Shown piece after piece: positions 53,659 through 62,465 of a stretch of 64,000 nucleotides of DNA; position 1 is the stretch's first letter, and each line of letters starts with the position of its first letter. A program made the translations under genes and the position numbers. Under the pieces are notes generated by a model that was given only the letters and a program-made list of their open reading frames with translations, was not told the origin of the DNA and did no database searches. Origin of the DNA: Brachybacterium aquaticum (lineage in GTDB: Bacteria; Actinomycetota; Actinomycetes; Actinomycetales; Dermabacteraceae); the NCBI RefSeq assembly GCF_014204755.1, contig NZ_JACHLZ010000001.1, positions 744,001-808,000 of the forward strand, given 5' to 3'.

Positions 53659-54663
53659 TCAGGAGAGGTCGGGGGAGGCGACGGCGGGGTCCGTGGTGCT
53701 GGTGCGGTCCGTGGTGCCGGAGCGGTTCGTGGTCCCAACATCGTCGAAGGCTTCGACCGCCGCCATGTGCTCGGCCATCGCGGCGGCGGCCGCCTCGGCG
53801 TCACCGGCGAGGATCGCCTCGACGATGCGCGTGTGCTCGGTGTGCTCGACGCCCACGAGTCCGCGGGCCTCGCGGGTCACGCGCAGCTCGCGCATCGCGC
53901 GGAACAGCGGCACGCTCACCGCGTCCAGCACGCCCTGCAGGGCGGGGCTGGCCGAGAGCCGGGCGATCGTCGCATGGAGCTGCAGGTCCAGGCGCGGGTA
54001 CTCCTCGGAGTCCCCGAGCGCCTCGCCCATCCGCGCCAGCAGCGCGGTGAGCTCGGCGCGCTCGGCCTCGATCCCGTCGGCCGGCACGACTGCGTCGGCC
54101 GGCCCGAGCCCGTCGGACCCGCCGTCGGTCCCCGCCCCGTCGGCCGACGGGGCCCCACCGCGACCCAATCGGGTCGCGGCGAGCGCGGCGGCGCGCACCT
54201 CGAGCGGGGAGCGCAGGTCCATCAGGGTCGAGAAGCCCTCCCCGGGGGCGCCGCGCAGCGCCCGGGAGAGGTAGAAGCGCACCAGCGCCGTGTCCGGCGG
54301 GCGCACCCGCGCGGCACGGCCGTTGGCGATCTCGATGATCCCCAGCGCGCCGAGGGCGCTGAGCGCCTCGCGCACCACGGCCTTCGAGCAGCCGAAGCGC
54401 TCGGAGAGCGCGCCGACCGAGGGAAGGGCGTCCCCGGCCTCGAGCCCGTCGGCGTCGATGAGGTCCAGCACCGCCTGGCGGGCCTGGCCCACCAGGGTGT
54501 CCCGGCTGAGCGCCGAGGAGTCCGCGGCGGTCGGAGCGGTGAGATAGCGCCACGCCGTGTCGCCGAGGCCCGGCGCGGCGCCGGTCGGCACCGCGCCGGC
54601 CGGGGCGGGCCCGTCGGCCGACGGGCCCCTCCCCGCGCCGGAGGGGACGGGATCAGAAGGCAT
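53659..54663 (-). CDS. GntR-family (FadR/FCD type) transcription regulator
   Basis: DNA-binding regulator of 334 aa. After an unstructured Ala/Pro head (1-50) the winged helix (about 60-125) reads GDALPSVGALSERFGCSKAVVREALSALGALGI, classic GntR. The C-terminal FCD-like ligand domain has LDLQLHATIARLSASPALQ and EHTRIVEAI with metal-binding His. It carries a Gly/Asp-rich insertion (about 195-220) and an unusual Thr/Ser/Asp tail. The start at 54663 overlaps the transporter stop by 11 bases. It probably represses its own operon in the absence of a sugar acid. Confidence 0.88.
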   Translation of the reverse strand: MPSDPVPSGAGRGPSADGPAPAGAVPTGAAPGLGDTAWRYLTAPTAADSSALSRDTLVGQARQAVLDLIDADGLEAGDALPSVGALSERFGCSKAVVREALSALGALGIIEIANGRAARVRPPDTALVRFYLSRALRGAPGEGFSTLMDLRSPLEVRAAALAATRLGRGGAPSADGAGTDGGSDGLGPADAVVPADGIEAERAELTALLARMGEALGDSEEYPRLDLQLHATIARLSASPALQGVLDAVSVPLFRAMRELRVTREARGLVGVEHTEHTRIVEAILAGDAEAAAAAMAEHMAAVEAFDDVGTTNRSGTTDRTSTTDPAVASPDLS

Positions 54664-56122
54664 TGACCAGTCCGATGACGCCCACCGCGGTGATCGCCGC
54701 GGCGGAGATCCACAGCATGACCTCGGTGGGTCGGCCGTCGCGGATCCGCGGATCGGTCTGCGTGCGGGCGAGGTACACCGTCGCGATCGCCGCACCGATG
54801 AGGTACACGGCATTGAGGATGCCGGCGATGATCACCAGCAGCAGCGGCGAGGAGGCGATGGTGCCCAGCAGGCCCCAGCCCACCGGCAGCACGATCATGA
54901 TCACGCGCTGCCAGCGGTCACGGGCGACCTGGTCCTTCCAGTCGTAGGCTCCGAAGACGGCGAGGGTCTGGCCGGTGATGCGGCCGAGGCTCGGGACGTT
55001 GGCGAGGATCGTCTTGAACAGCGCCAGGCCCGCGCCGAGCAGGAACAGCACGCCGCCCCAGGTGCCCACGGCCGAGTCGAAGATCGAGGAGATCGTCACC
55101 ATCACGTCGTTGCCCTTGGGGATCAGGCCCTGGGGGTGCAGCACGGCGGCGCCGAGGATGTAGAACGCGGCGGTAGAGGCGATGTAGACGATCCAGGAGA
55201 CCCAGGCGTCGACCTTCATCACGGAGATCCAGCCGCGGGCGCGGGAGACCCACGACTCGGAACCGTCGTTCGGGCCGGTCCAGGCGGCGTAGCCCTTCTC
55301 CACGACCCAGTAGGTGTAAGCGGTGGTCTCGCCCGCGCCGACGCCGGTCATGCCGAACATCGCGATCGCGACGCCGATGGAGCCTGCCGCGATCTGGAAG
55401 CGCATGCCGTCGCCGAGGTCGCCGAGGGTCCAGGCGAAGTCGGTGCCCTGCAGCAGGAACACCATGACGATCGCGAACAGGGTCACCAGCAGCACGAGCA
55501 CGGTGGAGATGCGCTCCACGACCGCGTAGCGGTTGAAGGAGTGGATGGCGATCGCGACGACCACGAGGATCGCGACCCAGGTGCCGATCGAGAGCAGCGA
55601 GTACGGCTCCGGCCCGATCGGGAACAGCGAGGAGAAGGCGAAGGCGGAGGCGCTGATGACACCGGCCTGGCCGATGAAGAACTGCAGGAACATCAGCAGC
55701 TGCAGCCAGGAGATCCAGCCGCGCTTCCCGATCCGCGGGGGCACGTCGTCGTAGCCGTCCACGGCCGTGCGGCCGGTGGAGATCGACCAGCGGGCCAGCT
55801 CGATCTGGACCCACACCTTGAGGAAGGTGGAGACCAGCACGAGCCACAGCAGCATGAAGCCGACGGTCGCGCCGAGGGTGGTGGCGGTGAGCAGCTCGCC
55901 GGAGCCGACCACGGCCGCGGAGGTGATCATGCCGGGGCCGAGGAACTTCAGCTTGCCGCGCAGGGTGGTGGGCGGCTCGGCGATCTGGGAGCCGTCGACC
56001 AGGTAGGGGTCCACGCCCTTGGCGATGATCGTGCCGGTGGGGGTGTCGGGGGTGTGCTCGGCGGGGGTGTGCCCGGCGGCGCGGGCGGATCCGCTCGGCG
56101 TCGAGCTGTGGGACGTCGTCAT
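54653..56122 (-). CDS. Nramp-related membrane transporter lacking the metal-binding motifs
   Basis: Integral membrane protein of 489 aa with about eleven helices of the Nramp/APC fold. The first helix reads GPGMITSAAVVGSGELL where metal-carrying Nramps have Asp-Pro-Gly-Asn, and helix six has FGMTGVGAGE in place of Met-Pro-His. Metal transport is therefore doubtful; co-transcription with a dehydrogenase and a GntR regulator points to an organic solute such as a sugar acid. GGAGAA precedes ATG 56122. First gene of the minus-strand trio, divergent from deoC. Confidence 0.85.
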   Translation of the reverse strand: MTTSHSSTPSGSARAAGHTPAEHTPDTPTGTIIAKGVDPYLVDGSQIAEPPTTLRGKLKFLGPGMITSAAVVGSGELLTATTLGATVGFMLLWLVLVSTFLKVWVQIELARWSISTGRTAVDGYDDVPPRIGKRGWISWLQLLMFLQFFIGQAGVISASAFAFSSLFPIGPEPYSLLSIGTWVAILVVVAIAIHSFNRYAVVERISTVLVLLVTLFAIVMVFLLQGTDFAWTLGDLGDGMRFQIAAGSIGVAIAMFGMTGVGAGETTAYTYWVVEKGYAAWTGPNDGSESWVSRARGWISVMKVDAWVSWIVYIASTAAFYILGAAVLHPQGLIPKGNDVMVTISSIFDSAVGTWGGVLFLLGAGLALFKTILANVPSLGRITGQTLAVFGAYDWKDQVARDRWQRVIMIVLPVGWGLLGTIASSPLLLVIIAGILNAVYLIGAAIATVYLARTQTDPRIRDGRPTEVMLWISAAAITAVGVIGLVNAF

Positions 56123-56261
56123 CGACGCGTTCTCCTTCTCACGGTCGGGGCGCGAGAAGCGGGGGAGCCGCGTCGCGCCGGATGCCGAGCAACCGATCAG
56201 ATAGGTGGAGAGGTGCGCGTGCGGTGTCCGTCACGCCCACGCTCGTGGGAGGATTCCGGTC

Positions 56262-56927
56262 ATGACCGCACTCGAGAACGCCCAGCTCGCTAAGCTCATC
56301 GACCACACCCTGCTCAAGCCCGAGGCCACCCGCGCCGACGTGGACGCCCTGGCCCGCGAGGCCGAGGCTCTCGGCACCTACTCCATCTGCGTCTCGCCCT
56401 CGATGCTGCCGGTGGAGACGACCGTCAAGGTCGCCACCGTCTGCGGCTTCCCCTCCGGGCAGCACGCCCCGTCGATCAAGGCCGCCGAGGCCGCCGACTC
56501 GGTCGCCAAGGGCGCCGACGAGGTCGACATGGTCATCAACGTCGGCCTCGCCCGCGCCGGAGAGTTCGGCGCCGTGCAGGACGAGATCCGTGCCGTGCGC
56601 GAGGCCGCTCCGGCCCCCGTGGTGCTGAAGGTGATCATCGAGTCCGCGGCCTTGAACGACGAGCAGATCGTGGGCGTGTGCCGCGCCGCCGCCGAGGCGG
56701 GTGCCGACTTCGTGAAGACCTCCACGGGCTTCCACCCCGCCGGCGGCGCCTCCGAGCACGCCGTGGCGCTCATGCGCGAGACCGTCGACGACCGCCTCGG
56801 CGTCAAGGCCTCCGGCGGGATCCGCACCCGCGAGGCGGCCGAGGCCATGGTCGCCGCGGGCGCGAGTCGGCTGGGCCTGTCCTCCTCCAAGGCCATCCTC
56901 GAGGGCGGCACCGGCAGCGGGTACTGA
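56262..56927 (+). CDS. deoC: Deoxyribose-phosphate aldolase
   Basis: Splits deoxyribose-5-phosphate into glyceraldehyde-3-phosphate and acetaldehyde, the last step of deoxynucleoside breakdown. The 221-aa TIM barrel shows [28 protein letters not shown], the Schiff-base lysine in FVKTSTGF, and [16 protein letters not shown] precedes ATG 56262; an earlier in-frame start would add 19 unconserved residues. Confidence 0.97.
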   Translation: MTALENAQLAKLIDHTLLKPEATRADVDALAREAEALGTYSICVSPSMLPVETTVKVATVCGFPSGQHAPSIKAAEAADSVAKGADEVDMVINVGLARAGEFGAVQDEIRAVREAAPAPVVLKVIIESAALNDEQIVGVCRAAAEAGADFVKTSTGFHPAGGASEHAVALMRETVDDRLGVKASGGIRTREAAEAMVAAGASRLGLSSSKAILEGGTGSGY

Positions 56928-57044
56928 GCAGCCGGCTCCGAGCCGGATCCGGGCCGGCGAGCGGGCGGGCGTCCGCCGACCGGCCCGGGAGCATGACCTG
57001 CGCGTCGTGAGGGCGCGCGGGAGGGGACCACGAGGGGGATCGTG

Positions 57045-58214
57045 ATGAACGACGACCGACGACTGCTCGATGCTCTGGGGCGGGGCCGACGGCGGCTCCT
57101 CGCCGTTGCGCTGACGGGGATGCTCGTGCTCGCCCAGCTCCTGCTGGGCGCCGCGAACCCGGCCGGGGCCTGCGCCTGCGGGGCGTTCTTCGACCCCGTC
57201 GACCAGCGCACCGACGCCGGTGTGCTGCGGGAGACGGCGATCCTGTCCCTGGACGACGGGGTCGAGACGATCATCATGGGCCTGGCCCTGGACGGCACGC
57301 GCACCGGGTCGACCCTGCTGATGCCCACCCCGTCCGTGCCGGAGGTGAGCGCCGCCTCCTCCGGGACGCTGCGCGAGATGCAGACGGCGACCGCGCCGCG
57401 CGAGGAGGTCGAGTACGACCTGTGGGGCGACAATCCCTTCCTCGCTGGGTCCGGGGCGCCGGGGGGCAGCGCGCCGACGGGAGGCACGGGCGTCACAGTG
57501 CATGAGCAGTCCCGGGTGGGGGACTACGACGTCGCCGTGCTCGAGGGCGGCGCCGACTCGGTGCGGACCTGGCTCGCCGAGAACGGCTACGAGCTGACCG
57601 ACTCCGTCTCCGTGCTGCTGGACCCGTACGCCGAGGAGGGCTGGGTGTTCACCGCGGTGCGCTACGCCGCCGACGCCGAGCTCGGCGGCGAGATGGAGCC
57701 GCTCCGGATCGACTTCCCGAGCGACGAGCTCGTCTACCCGATGCGCTTCTCCCAGGCCGCGACGCAGCGCCAGAGCCTCTCGCTGTTCGTGCTCTCCGAC
57801 CAGCCGATGCGGCGCACCGACGGCTCCGTCGACGGGCAGCGCGTCCAGCGGCCGTGGATCGCCGACCCGACCCTTTGGGACTGGGACTGGAGCGATCCGA
57901 CGCTGCGCGAGCTGACCGGCACCGCGGCAGCAGAGGCCGCGGACGGCATCGAGGACGAGACCCGCCATCGGATCGTCACCGAGTTCGACATCTCCGGCGA
58001 GCCTGGATCCTTCAGCGAGGACTTCACCTTCGGCCCGGACCCGGAGGCGGACCACGTCGTGCCCACCTACACGGTCACCGAGATCGTCACCTTCGCGGGC
58101 TTCCCCGTCGGCTGGCTGCTGGTGGCCGCGGGCGTCGTCACTGCGCTCGCCCTGATCGTCGCGGCCGCCTCCCTGGCCTCCGCCCGCAGGGCACGGCGGC
58201 GCGCACGGGGCTGA
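57045..58214 (+). CDS. DUF2330 membrane-anchored extracellular protein
   Basis: Protein of 389 aa with an N-terminal signal segment (about 18-40) cut or retained before GACACGAFF, a Cys-rich start typical of DUF2330. A beta-rich outer domain (about 45-350) follows, with a C-terminal membrane helix (about 357-383) and a short basic tail. It is thus displayed outside and anchored at the C-terminus. Function is unknown. ATG 57045 has GAGGGGG upstream; a GTG directly before it is also possible. No operon partner is evident. Confidence 0.85.
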   Translation: MNDDRRLLDALGRGRRRLLAVALTGMLVLAQLLLGAANPAGACACGAFFDPVDQRTDAGVLRETAILSLDDGVETIIMGLALDGTRTGSTLLMPTPSVPEVSAASSGTLREMQTATAPREEVEYDLWGDNPFLAGSGAPGGSAPTGGTGVTVHEQSRVGDYDVAVLEGGADSVRTWLAENGYELTDSVSVLLDPYAEEGWVFTAVRYAADAELGGEMEPLRIDFPSDELVYPMRFSQAATQRQSLSLFVLSDQPMRRTDGSVDGQRVQRPWIADPTLWDWDWSDPTLRELTGTAAAEAADGIEDETRHRIVTEFDISGEPGSFSEDFTFGPDPEADHVVPTYTVTEIVTFAGFPVGWLLVAAGVVTALALIVAAASLASARRARRRARG

Positions 58215-58317
58215 GCCGCATCGGGCGGACCGCTCGGACGCCGGGCCGGTCGGGCGCTGCACCGCTCCTGCGCGGAGCCGCGTCCGCCCCGTCCTCCGGG
58301 GCGGACGCGAGGCAGGC

Positions 58318-60036
58318 TCAGGCTCCGGTGAGCGCGCGGCGCATGTCCTCAGTGATCTGCTCGAGGTGCGCCGAGGCCGCACGGCGCACCTCGCCCAGCG
58401 CCGCCTCGTCGGCCCCGGCGGGGACCTCCTCGCGCACCTCGATGTAGCACTTGAGCTTGGGCTCCGTGCCGGAGGGGCGGACGATCACGCGCGCGTCGTC
58501 GGCGGCGGCGAGCTGCACCCCGTCGGTCGCCGGCAGGCCGGTGGTCTCCGCCGAGCCCTCGGCGAGGTCCTGCACCGTGGTGACCTCGGCGCCCGCGAGT
58601 GCCGCGGGCGGCTCGGCGCGCAGCCGCGCCATCATCACGTCCCGCTCGGCGAGCTCCGTGACCCGCAGCGAGAGCTGCGAGGTCGCGAACAGGCCGTGCT
58701 CACGGGCGAGCTCGTCCAGGCGTCCGACCAGGGTGGTGCCCTCGGCGCGGGCGAGCGCCGCCATCTCGGCGACCATGAGCGCCGCGGACAGGCCGTCCTT
58801 GTCGCGGACCACCTCCGGCAGCACGCAGTAGCCGATCGCCTCCTCGTAGCCGAACACGATCCCGGGCGCACGGGCGATCCACTTGAAGCCGGTGAGCGTC
58901 GTCGCGGCCTCGAGCCCCGCTGCCTGCGCGATCCGTCCCAGCCAGCGGCTCGAGACGACTGAGTTCGCGACCGTCCCCGCATAGCCGTGGCGACGGATCA
59001 GGTGATCGCCCAGCAGCACCCCGAGCTCGTCGCCAGTCAGCATCCGCCAGTCGCCGAGGTGCGGGTCGAGCACCGCGGCGGCGCAGCGATCCGCATCAGG
59101 ATCGTTCGCGATGACCACGTCGGCCTCGAGGGTGCGGGCGAGCTCGAGCGCGAGGTCGATCGCGCCGGGCTCCTCCGGGTTCGGGAAGGCGACGGTGGGG
59201 AAGTCGGGGTCGGGGTCGGCCTGCTTGGCGACGGGGTGCACCTCGGCGAAGCCGGTGCGGTGCAGGGCCGCGAGCGCGGTCTCGGTGCCCACGCCGTGCA
59301 TGGCGGTGTGCACTATCCGCACGTCGCGCGGCCCGTCCAGGTCCGGCAGCGCGCAGATCGCGGCGAGGTAGTCCTCGCGCAGCTGCTCGCCGAGGGTCTC
59401 CCAGCCCGACTCCGCCCGCTCGATCCCGCGCACGGGGCCGACGGCGGCGATGCGCGCCGCGATCTGTGCGTCCGACGGGGGCACGATCTGCACGCCCTGG
59501 CCGTCCCGCGCGGAGGCGCGACCGCCGAGGTAGACCTTGTAGCCGTTGTCCGCGGGCGGGTTGTGCGAGGCGGTCACGACGATGCCGGCGTCCGCGCCGA
59601 GGTGCCGGACCGCGAAGGCGATCAGCGGGGTAGGGCCGTGGCGCTCCAGCAGGTGCACCCGGCATCCGGCCGCCGTCATGATCTCGGCGGAGGCGTGGGC
59701 GAAGTCGGCGGAGTGGTGGCGGGCGTCGAAGCCGATCACCACCAGGGGCTCCTCGAGCCCGAGGTCGCCGGTGAGGTGGTCGGCGAGGCCGCGGGCGGCG
59801 CGGGAGACCACCGCGAGGTTCATGCGGTTCGGTCCCGGGGCCATGCGACCGCGCAGCCCGGCGGTGCCGAACTCGAGGTCCCCGGCGAAGGCGTCGCGGA
59901 TCTCCTCGACAGCGGGAGCGCTGCCGGCGTCGGCCTGCTCGAGCAGGCTCTCGAGCGCGGCGCGGGTGGCGAGGTCGGGATCGTCGGCGATCCACTCCTC
60001 GACCCGGGCGCGCAGGGCCGCATCGAGGCAGCTCAT
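58318..60036 (-). CDS. Phosphohexomutase-family enzyme, probable phosphopentomutase
   Basis: Alpha-D-phosphohexomutase of 572 aa. It carries the phospho-serine loop TASHNPPADNGYKVY, metal-binding DPDADRC, sugar-binding GYEEAIGY and phosphate-binding RPSGTEPKLKCY. Annotated relatives are called phosphomannomutase or phosphoglucomutase. Here the gene overlaps purine nucleoside phosphorylase by four bases, so the substrate is more likely (deoxy)ribose-1-phosphate, giving the 5-phosphate for deoC. No classical deoB is seen in the window. Assignment of specificity is inference. Confidence 0.88.
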   Translation of the reverse strand: MSCLDAALRARVEEWIADDPDLATRAALESLLEQADAGSAPAVEEIRDAFAGDLEFGTAGLRGRMAPGPNRMNLAVVSRAARGLADHLTGDLGLEEPLVVIGFDARHHSADFAHASAEIMTAAGCRVHLLERHGPTPLIAFAVRHLGADAGIVVTASHNPPADNGYKVYLGGRASARDGQGVQIVPPSDAQIAARIAAVGPVRGIERAESGWETLGEQLREDYLAAICALPDLDGPRDVRIVHTAMHGVGTETALAALHRTGFAEVHPVAKQADPDPDFPTVAFPNPEEPGAIDLALELARTLEADVVIANDPDADRCAAAVLDPHLGDWRMLTGDELGVLLGDHLIRRHGYAGTVANSVVSSRWLGRIAQAAGLEAATTLTGFKWIARAPGIVFGYEEAIGYCVLPEVVRDKDGLSAALMVAEMAALARAEGTTLVGRLDELAREHGLFATSQLSLRVTELAERDVMMARLRAEPPAALAGAEVTTVQDLAEGSAETTGLPATDGVQLAAADDARVIVRPSGTEPKLKCYIEVREEVPAGADEAALGEVRRAASAHLEQITEDMRRALTGA

Positions 60037-60875
60037 GCCGCGCCCCCGTCGGCCGCGCCGGCGGTGATGCGACGCACCGTCTCGGCGAGCAGGCGGGAGA
60101 TGCGCGGCCCGGCCTCGCGCCCGGCCTCGAGGACCTCCTCGTGGCTGAGGGCGTCGCCGCTGATGCCGGCGGCGAGGTTGGTGACCAGCGAGATGCCCAG
60201 CACATCCATGCCGGCCTCACGGGCGGCGATCGCCTCGAGCGCGGTGGACATGCCCACCAGGTGCGCGCCGACGGCCTTGGCCATCTGCACCTCGGCCGGG
60301 GTCTCGTAGGTGGGGCCGGAGAACTGCATGTACACACCCTCGTCGAGGCTCGGGTCGACCTCGTGGGCGATCTGCCGCAGCGCCGGGGTGTACAGGTCGG
60401 TGAGGTCCACGAAGTTCGCGCCCACCAGCGGGGTGGCGCCGGTGAAGTTGATCTGGTCGCGGATCAGCACCGGGGTGCCGGGCGTCCAGGACGGGTCGAT
60501 GCCGCCGCAGCCGTTGGTCAGCACCATGGTGCGGGCACCGGTCGCGGCGGCGGTGCGCACGCCGTGCACGACCGCCTGCACGCCCGCGCCCTCGTAGAAG
60601 TGGGTGCGCGCGCCGAGCACCAGGGCGCTCGCGCCCGAGCCCTCGATGCGAATCGAGCGCAGGGTGCCCACGTGCCCGGCGACGGCGGGCGGGCGGAAGC
60701 CGGGGATGGAGGTCGCGTCGGCCTGCCACACGGTCTCGCCGAGCAGGTCCGCGGCGCCGGACCAGCCGGAGCCGAGCACGAGGGCGAGATCGTGGGAGGC
60801 GACGCCGCTGGCCTCGGCGATCGCGGCGGCGGCGTCGCGGGCGAGCTGGTACGGGTCGGTGGCGTGAGAAGTCAT
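60033..60875 (-). CDS. Purine-nucleoside phosphorylase (trimeric type)
   Basis: Cleaves purine nucleosides with phosphate. The 280-aa protein has the LVLGSGWSG phosphate loop, ARTHFYEGAG, TNGCGGIDPSW and FSGPTYETPAEVQM, typical of the trimeric low-molecular-mass class. The stop overlaps the mutase start by four bases. The start at 60875 lacks a ribosome-binding site but lies seven bases from a minus-strand TACCTT (complement of 60882-60887), so it is probably leaderless. Confidence 0.93.
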   Translation of the reverse strand: MTSHATDPYQLARDAAAAIAEASGVASHDLALVLGSGWSGAADLLGETVWQADATSIPGFRPPAVAGHVGTLRSIRIEGSGASALVLGARTHFYEGAGVQAVVHGVRTAAATGARTMVLTNGCGGIDPSWTPGTPVLIRDQINFTGATPLVGANFVDLTDLYTPALRQIAHEVDPSLDEGVYMQFSGPTYETPAEVQMAKAVGAHLVGMSTALEAIAAREAGMDVLGISLVTNLAAGISGDALSHEEVLEAGREAGPRISRLLAETVRRITAGAADGGAA

Positions 60876-60881
60876 GGGGTG

Positions 60882-60969
60882 AAGGTAGCGCAGACGCGCC
60901 CTCGGCACACCCGGACGGGGCGGAGTTCCCCCGGAAAAGGTCCCCCGTCACCTCGGGTTTTGCCACAAT
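60882..60969. promoter_or_regulatory. Divergent promoter region of PNP and lpdA
   Basis: TACCTT on the minus strand (60882-60887) and CACAAT on the plus strand (60964-60969) each lie about seven bases from a start codon. The two leaderless transcripts would begin 100 bp apart, facing outward. No palindrome is obvious between them. Confidence 0.45.
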
Positions 60970-60976
60970 GGGCCGG

Positions 60977-62443
60977 GTGAGCGATCCGACCACCGCACTG
61001 CCGCGCGACTCCCGACGCGTGCCCATCACCGGCGATCATTCGAGGGTGGTGATCATGGGCGGCGGCCCCGGAGGGTACGAGGCAGCGCTGACGGCGGCCC
61101 GGCACGGCGCCGAGACCGTGCTCATCGAGGACCGCGGCGTGGGCGGCGCGGCCGTGCTCACCGACGTGGTCCCCTCCAAGACCCTCATCGCCACCGCCGA
61201 GGTGCTCGACCAGGTCGCCGGGTCCCAGCGCCTCGGGATCCGCGACGCGGACACCGGCGCCGCCCCCACCGCCGAGACCCTGGACGTCGACCTCTCCGCG
61301 GTCAACGCCCGCGTGCAGAGCCTCGCCGCCGCGCAGTCCGAGGACATCCGCGCGAGCCTCCTGGCGGAGGGGGTGGAGGTCGTCCACGGGCGCGGCCGGC
61401 TGGACGGTCCCGACCGGGTCGAGGTGCTCGACGACGAGGGGCGCAGCGTGCGGGTCCTGGAGGCCGACGTGATCCTGCTGGCCGTCGGCGCCCGTCCCCG
61501 CGAGCTCGCCGACGCCCCCTGCGACGGGGAGCGGATCTTGAACTGGACCCAGCTGTATGCGCTGGAGTCCCTGCCCGAGCACCTGATCGTGGTCGGGTCG
61601 GGCGTCACCGGTGCCGAGTTCGCCAGCGCCTACCGCTCCCTCGGCAGCGAGGTCACCCTCGTCTCCTCCCGCGACAAGGTGCTGCCCGGCACCGACGCCG
61701 ACGCCGCCGACGTGCTCGAGGACGCCTTCGCCCGCCGCGGCGTCACCGTGCGCTCGCGCTCCCGCGCCGCGGCCGCCCGCCGCAGCGAGGACGGTGTGGT
61801 CGTCACCCTCACCACCGGCGAGGAGATCACCGGCAGTCACGTCCTCATGGCGCTCGGGGGGATTCCGAACACCGCGGACCTGGGTCTGTTCACCGCGGGG
61901 GTGCGGGTGCGCGAGAGCGGCCACATCGAGACCGACCGGGTCTCGCGCACCTCCGTGCGCGGCATCTACGCCGCCGGGGACTGCACCGGCGTGTACCCGC
62001 TCGCGTCCGTCGCGGCGATGCAGGGGCGGATCGCGATGCACCACGCGCTCGGGGACGCGGTGAACCCGCTGATCACCTCCCACATCTCCTCCGCCATCTT
62101 CACCAGTCCCGAGATCGCGGTGGTGGGCGTGAGCGAGGAGGACGTGCGTGCAGGCGACGTGAACGCCGAGGTGCTCGTGCTGGGCCTGGACACCAACCCG
62201 CGCGCCAAGATGCAGGGCATCACGGAGGGGTTCGTGAAGCTGTTCGTGCGCCCCGACTCCCACACCGTGCTCGGCGCGGTGGTGGTCGCCCCGCGCGCGA
62301 GCGAGCTGATCCTGCCGCTCACCCTCGCCGTCACCCACCGGCTCACGGCCGAGCAGGTCGCCGGCACGTTCACCGTCTACCCCTCGCTCACCGGCTCCCT
62401 CGCCGAGGTGGCCCGTCGCCAGGTGCTCTCGCAGGAGGGGTGA
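60977..62443 (+). CDS. lpdA: LpdA-like NAD(P)H quinone reductase (flavoprotein disulfide reductase family)
   Basis: FAD enzyme of 488 aa resembling mycobacterial LpdA, which reduces quinones. It has the FAD motif VVIMGGGPGGYEAAL, the NAD motif LIVVGSGVTGAEFA and AAGDCTGVYPLASVAAMQG. The usual redox-Cys segment reads GGAAVLTDVVPSK, so both Cys are missing, and the C-terminal catalytic His is Tyr (VYPSLTGSL), excluding dihydrolipoyl dehydrogenase activity. GTG 60977 fits a leaderless start; ATG 60968 is the alternative but overlaps the -10 box. Confidence 0.88.
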   Translation: MSDPTTALPRDSRRVPITGDHSRVVIMGGGPGGYEAALTAARHGAETVLIEDRGVGGAAVLTDVVPSKTLIATAEVLDQVAGSQRLGIRDADTGAAPTAETLDVDLSAVNARVQSLAAAQSEDIRASLLAEGVEVVHGRGRLDGPDRVEVLDDEGRSVRVLEADVILLAVGARPRELADAPCDGERILNWTQLYALESLPEHLIVVGSGVTGAEFASAYRSLGSEVTLVSSRDKVLPGTDADAADVLEDAFARRGVTVRSRSRAAAARRSEDGVVVTLTTGEEITGSHVLMALGGIPNTADLGLFTAGVRVRESGHIETDRVSRTSVRGIYAAGDCTGVYPLASVAAMQGRIAMHHALGDAVNPLITSHISSAIFTSPEIAVVGVSEEDVRAGDVNAEVLVLGLDTNPRAKMQGITEGFVKLFVRPDSHTVLGAVVVAPRASELILPLTLAVTHRLTAEQVAGTFTVYPSLTGSLAEVARRQVLSQEG

Positions 62444-62461
62444 GGGCGGGGCGCCCCGCCC
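62444..62461. terminator. Convergent terminator between lpdA and the carboxylase gene
   Basis: The perfect palindrome GGGCGGGGC-GCCCCGCCC fills the gap between the two stop codons. Confidence 0.6.
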
Positions 62462-62465
62462 CGGG

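Noticed and set aside
54653-56122. Annotation as a manganese/iron Nramp importer
   Set aside because: The helix 1 and helix 6 metal-binding motifs are absent, and the operon partners are sugar-acid type.
60977-62443. Dihydrolipoyl dehydrogenase of a 2-oxoacid complex
   Set aside because: Both redox cysteines and the catalytic His are missing, and no E1/E2 genes are adjacent.
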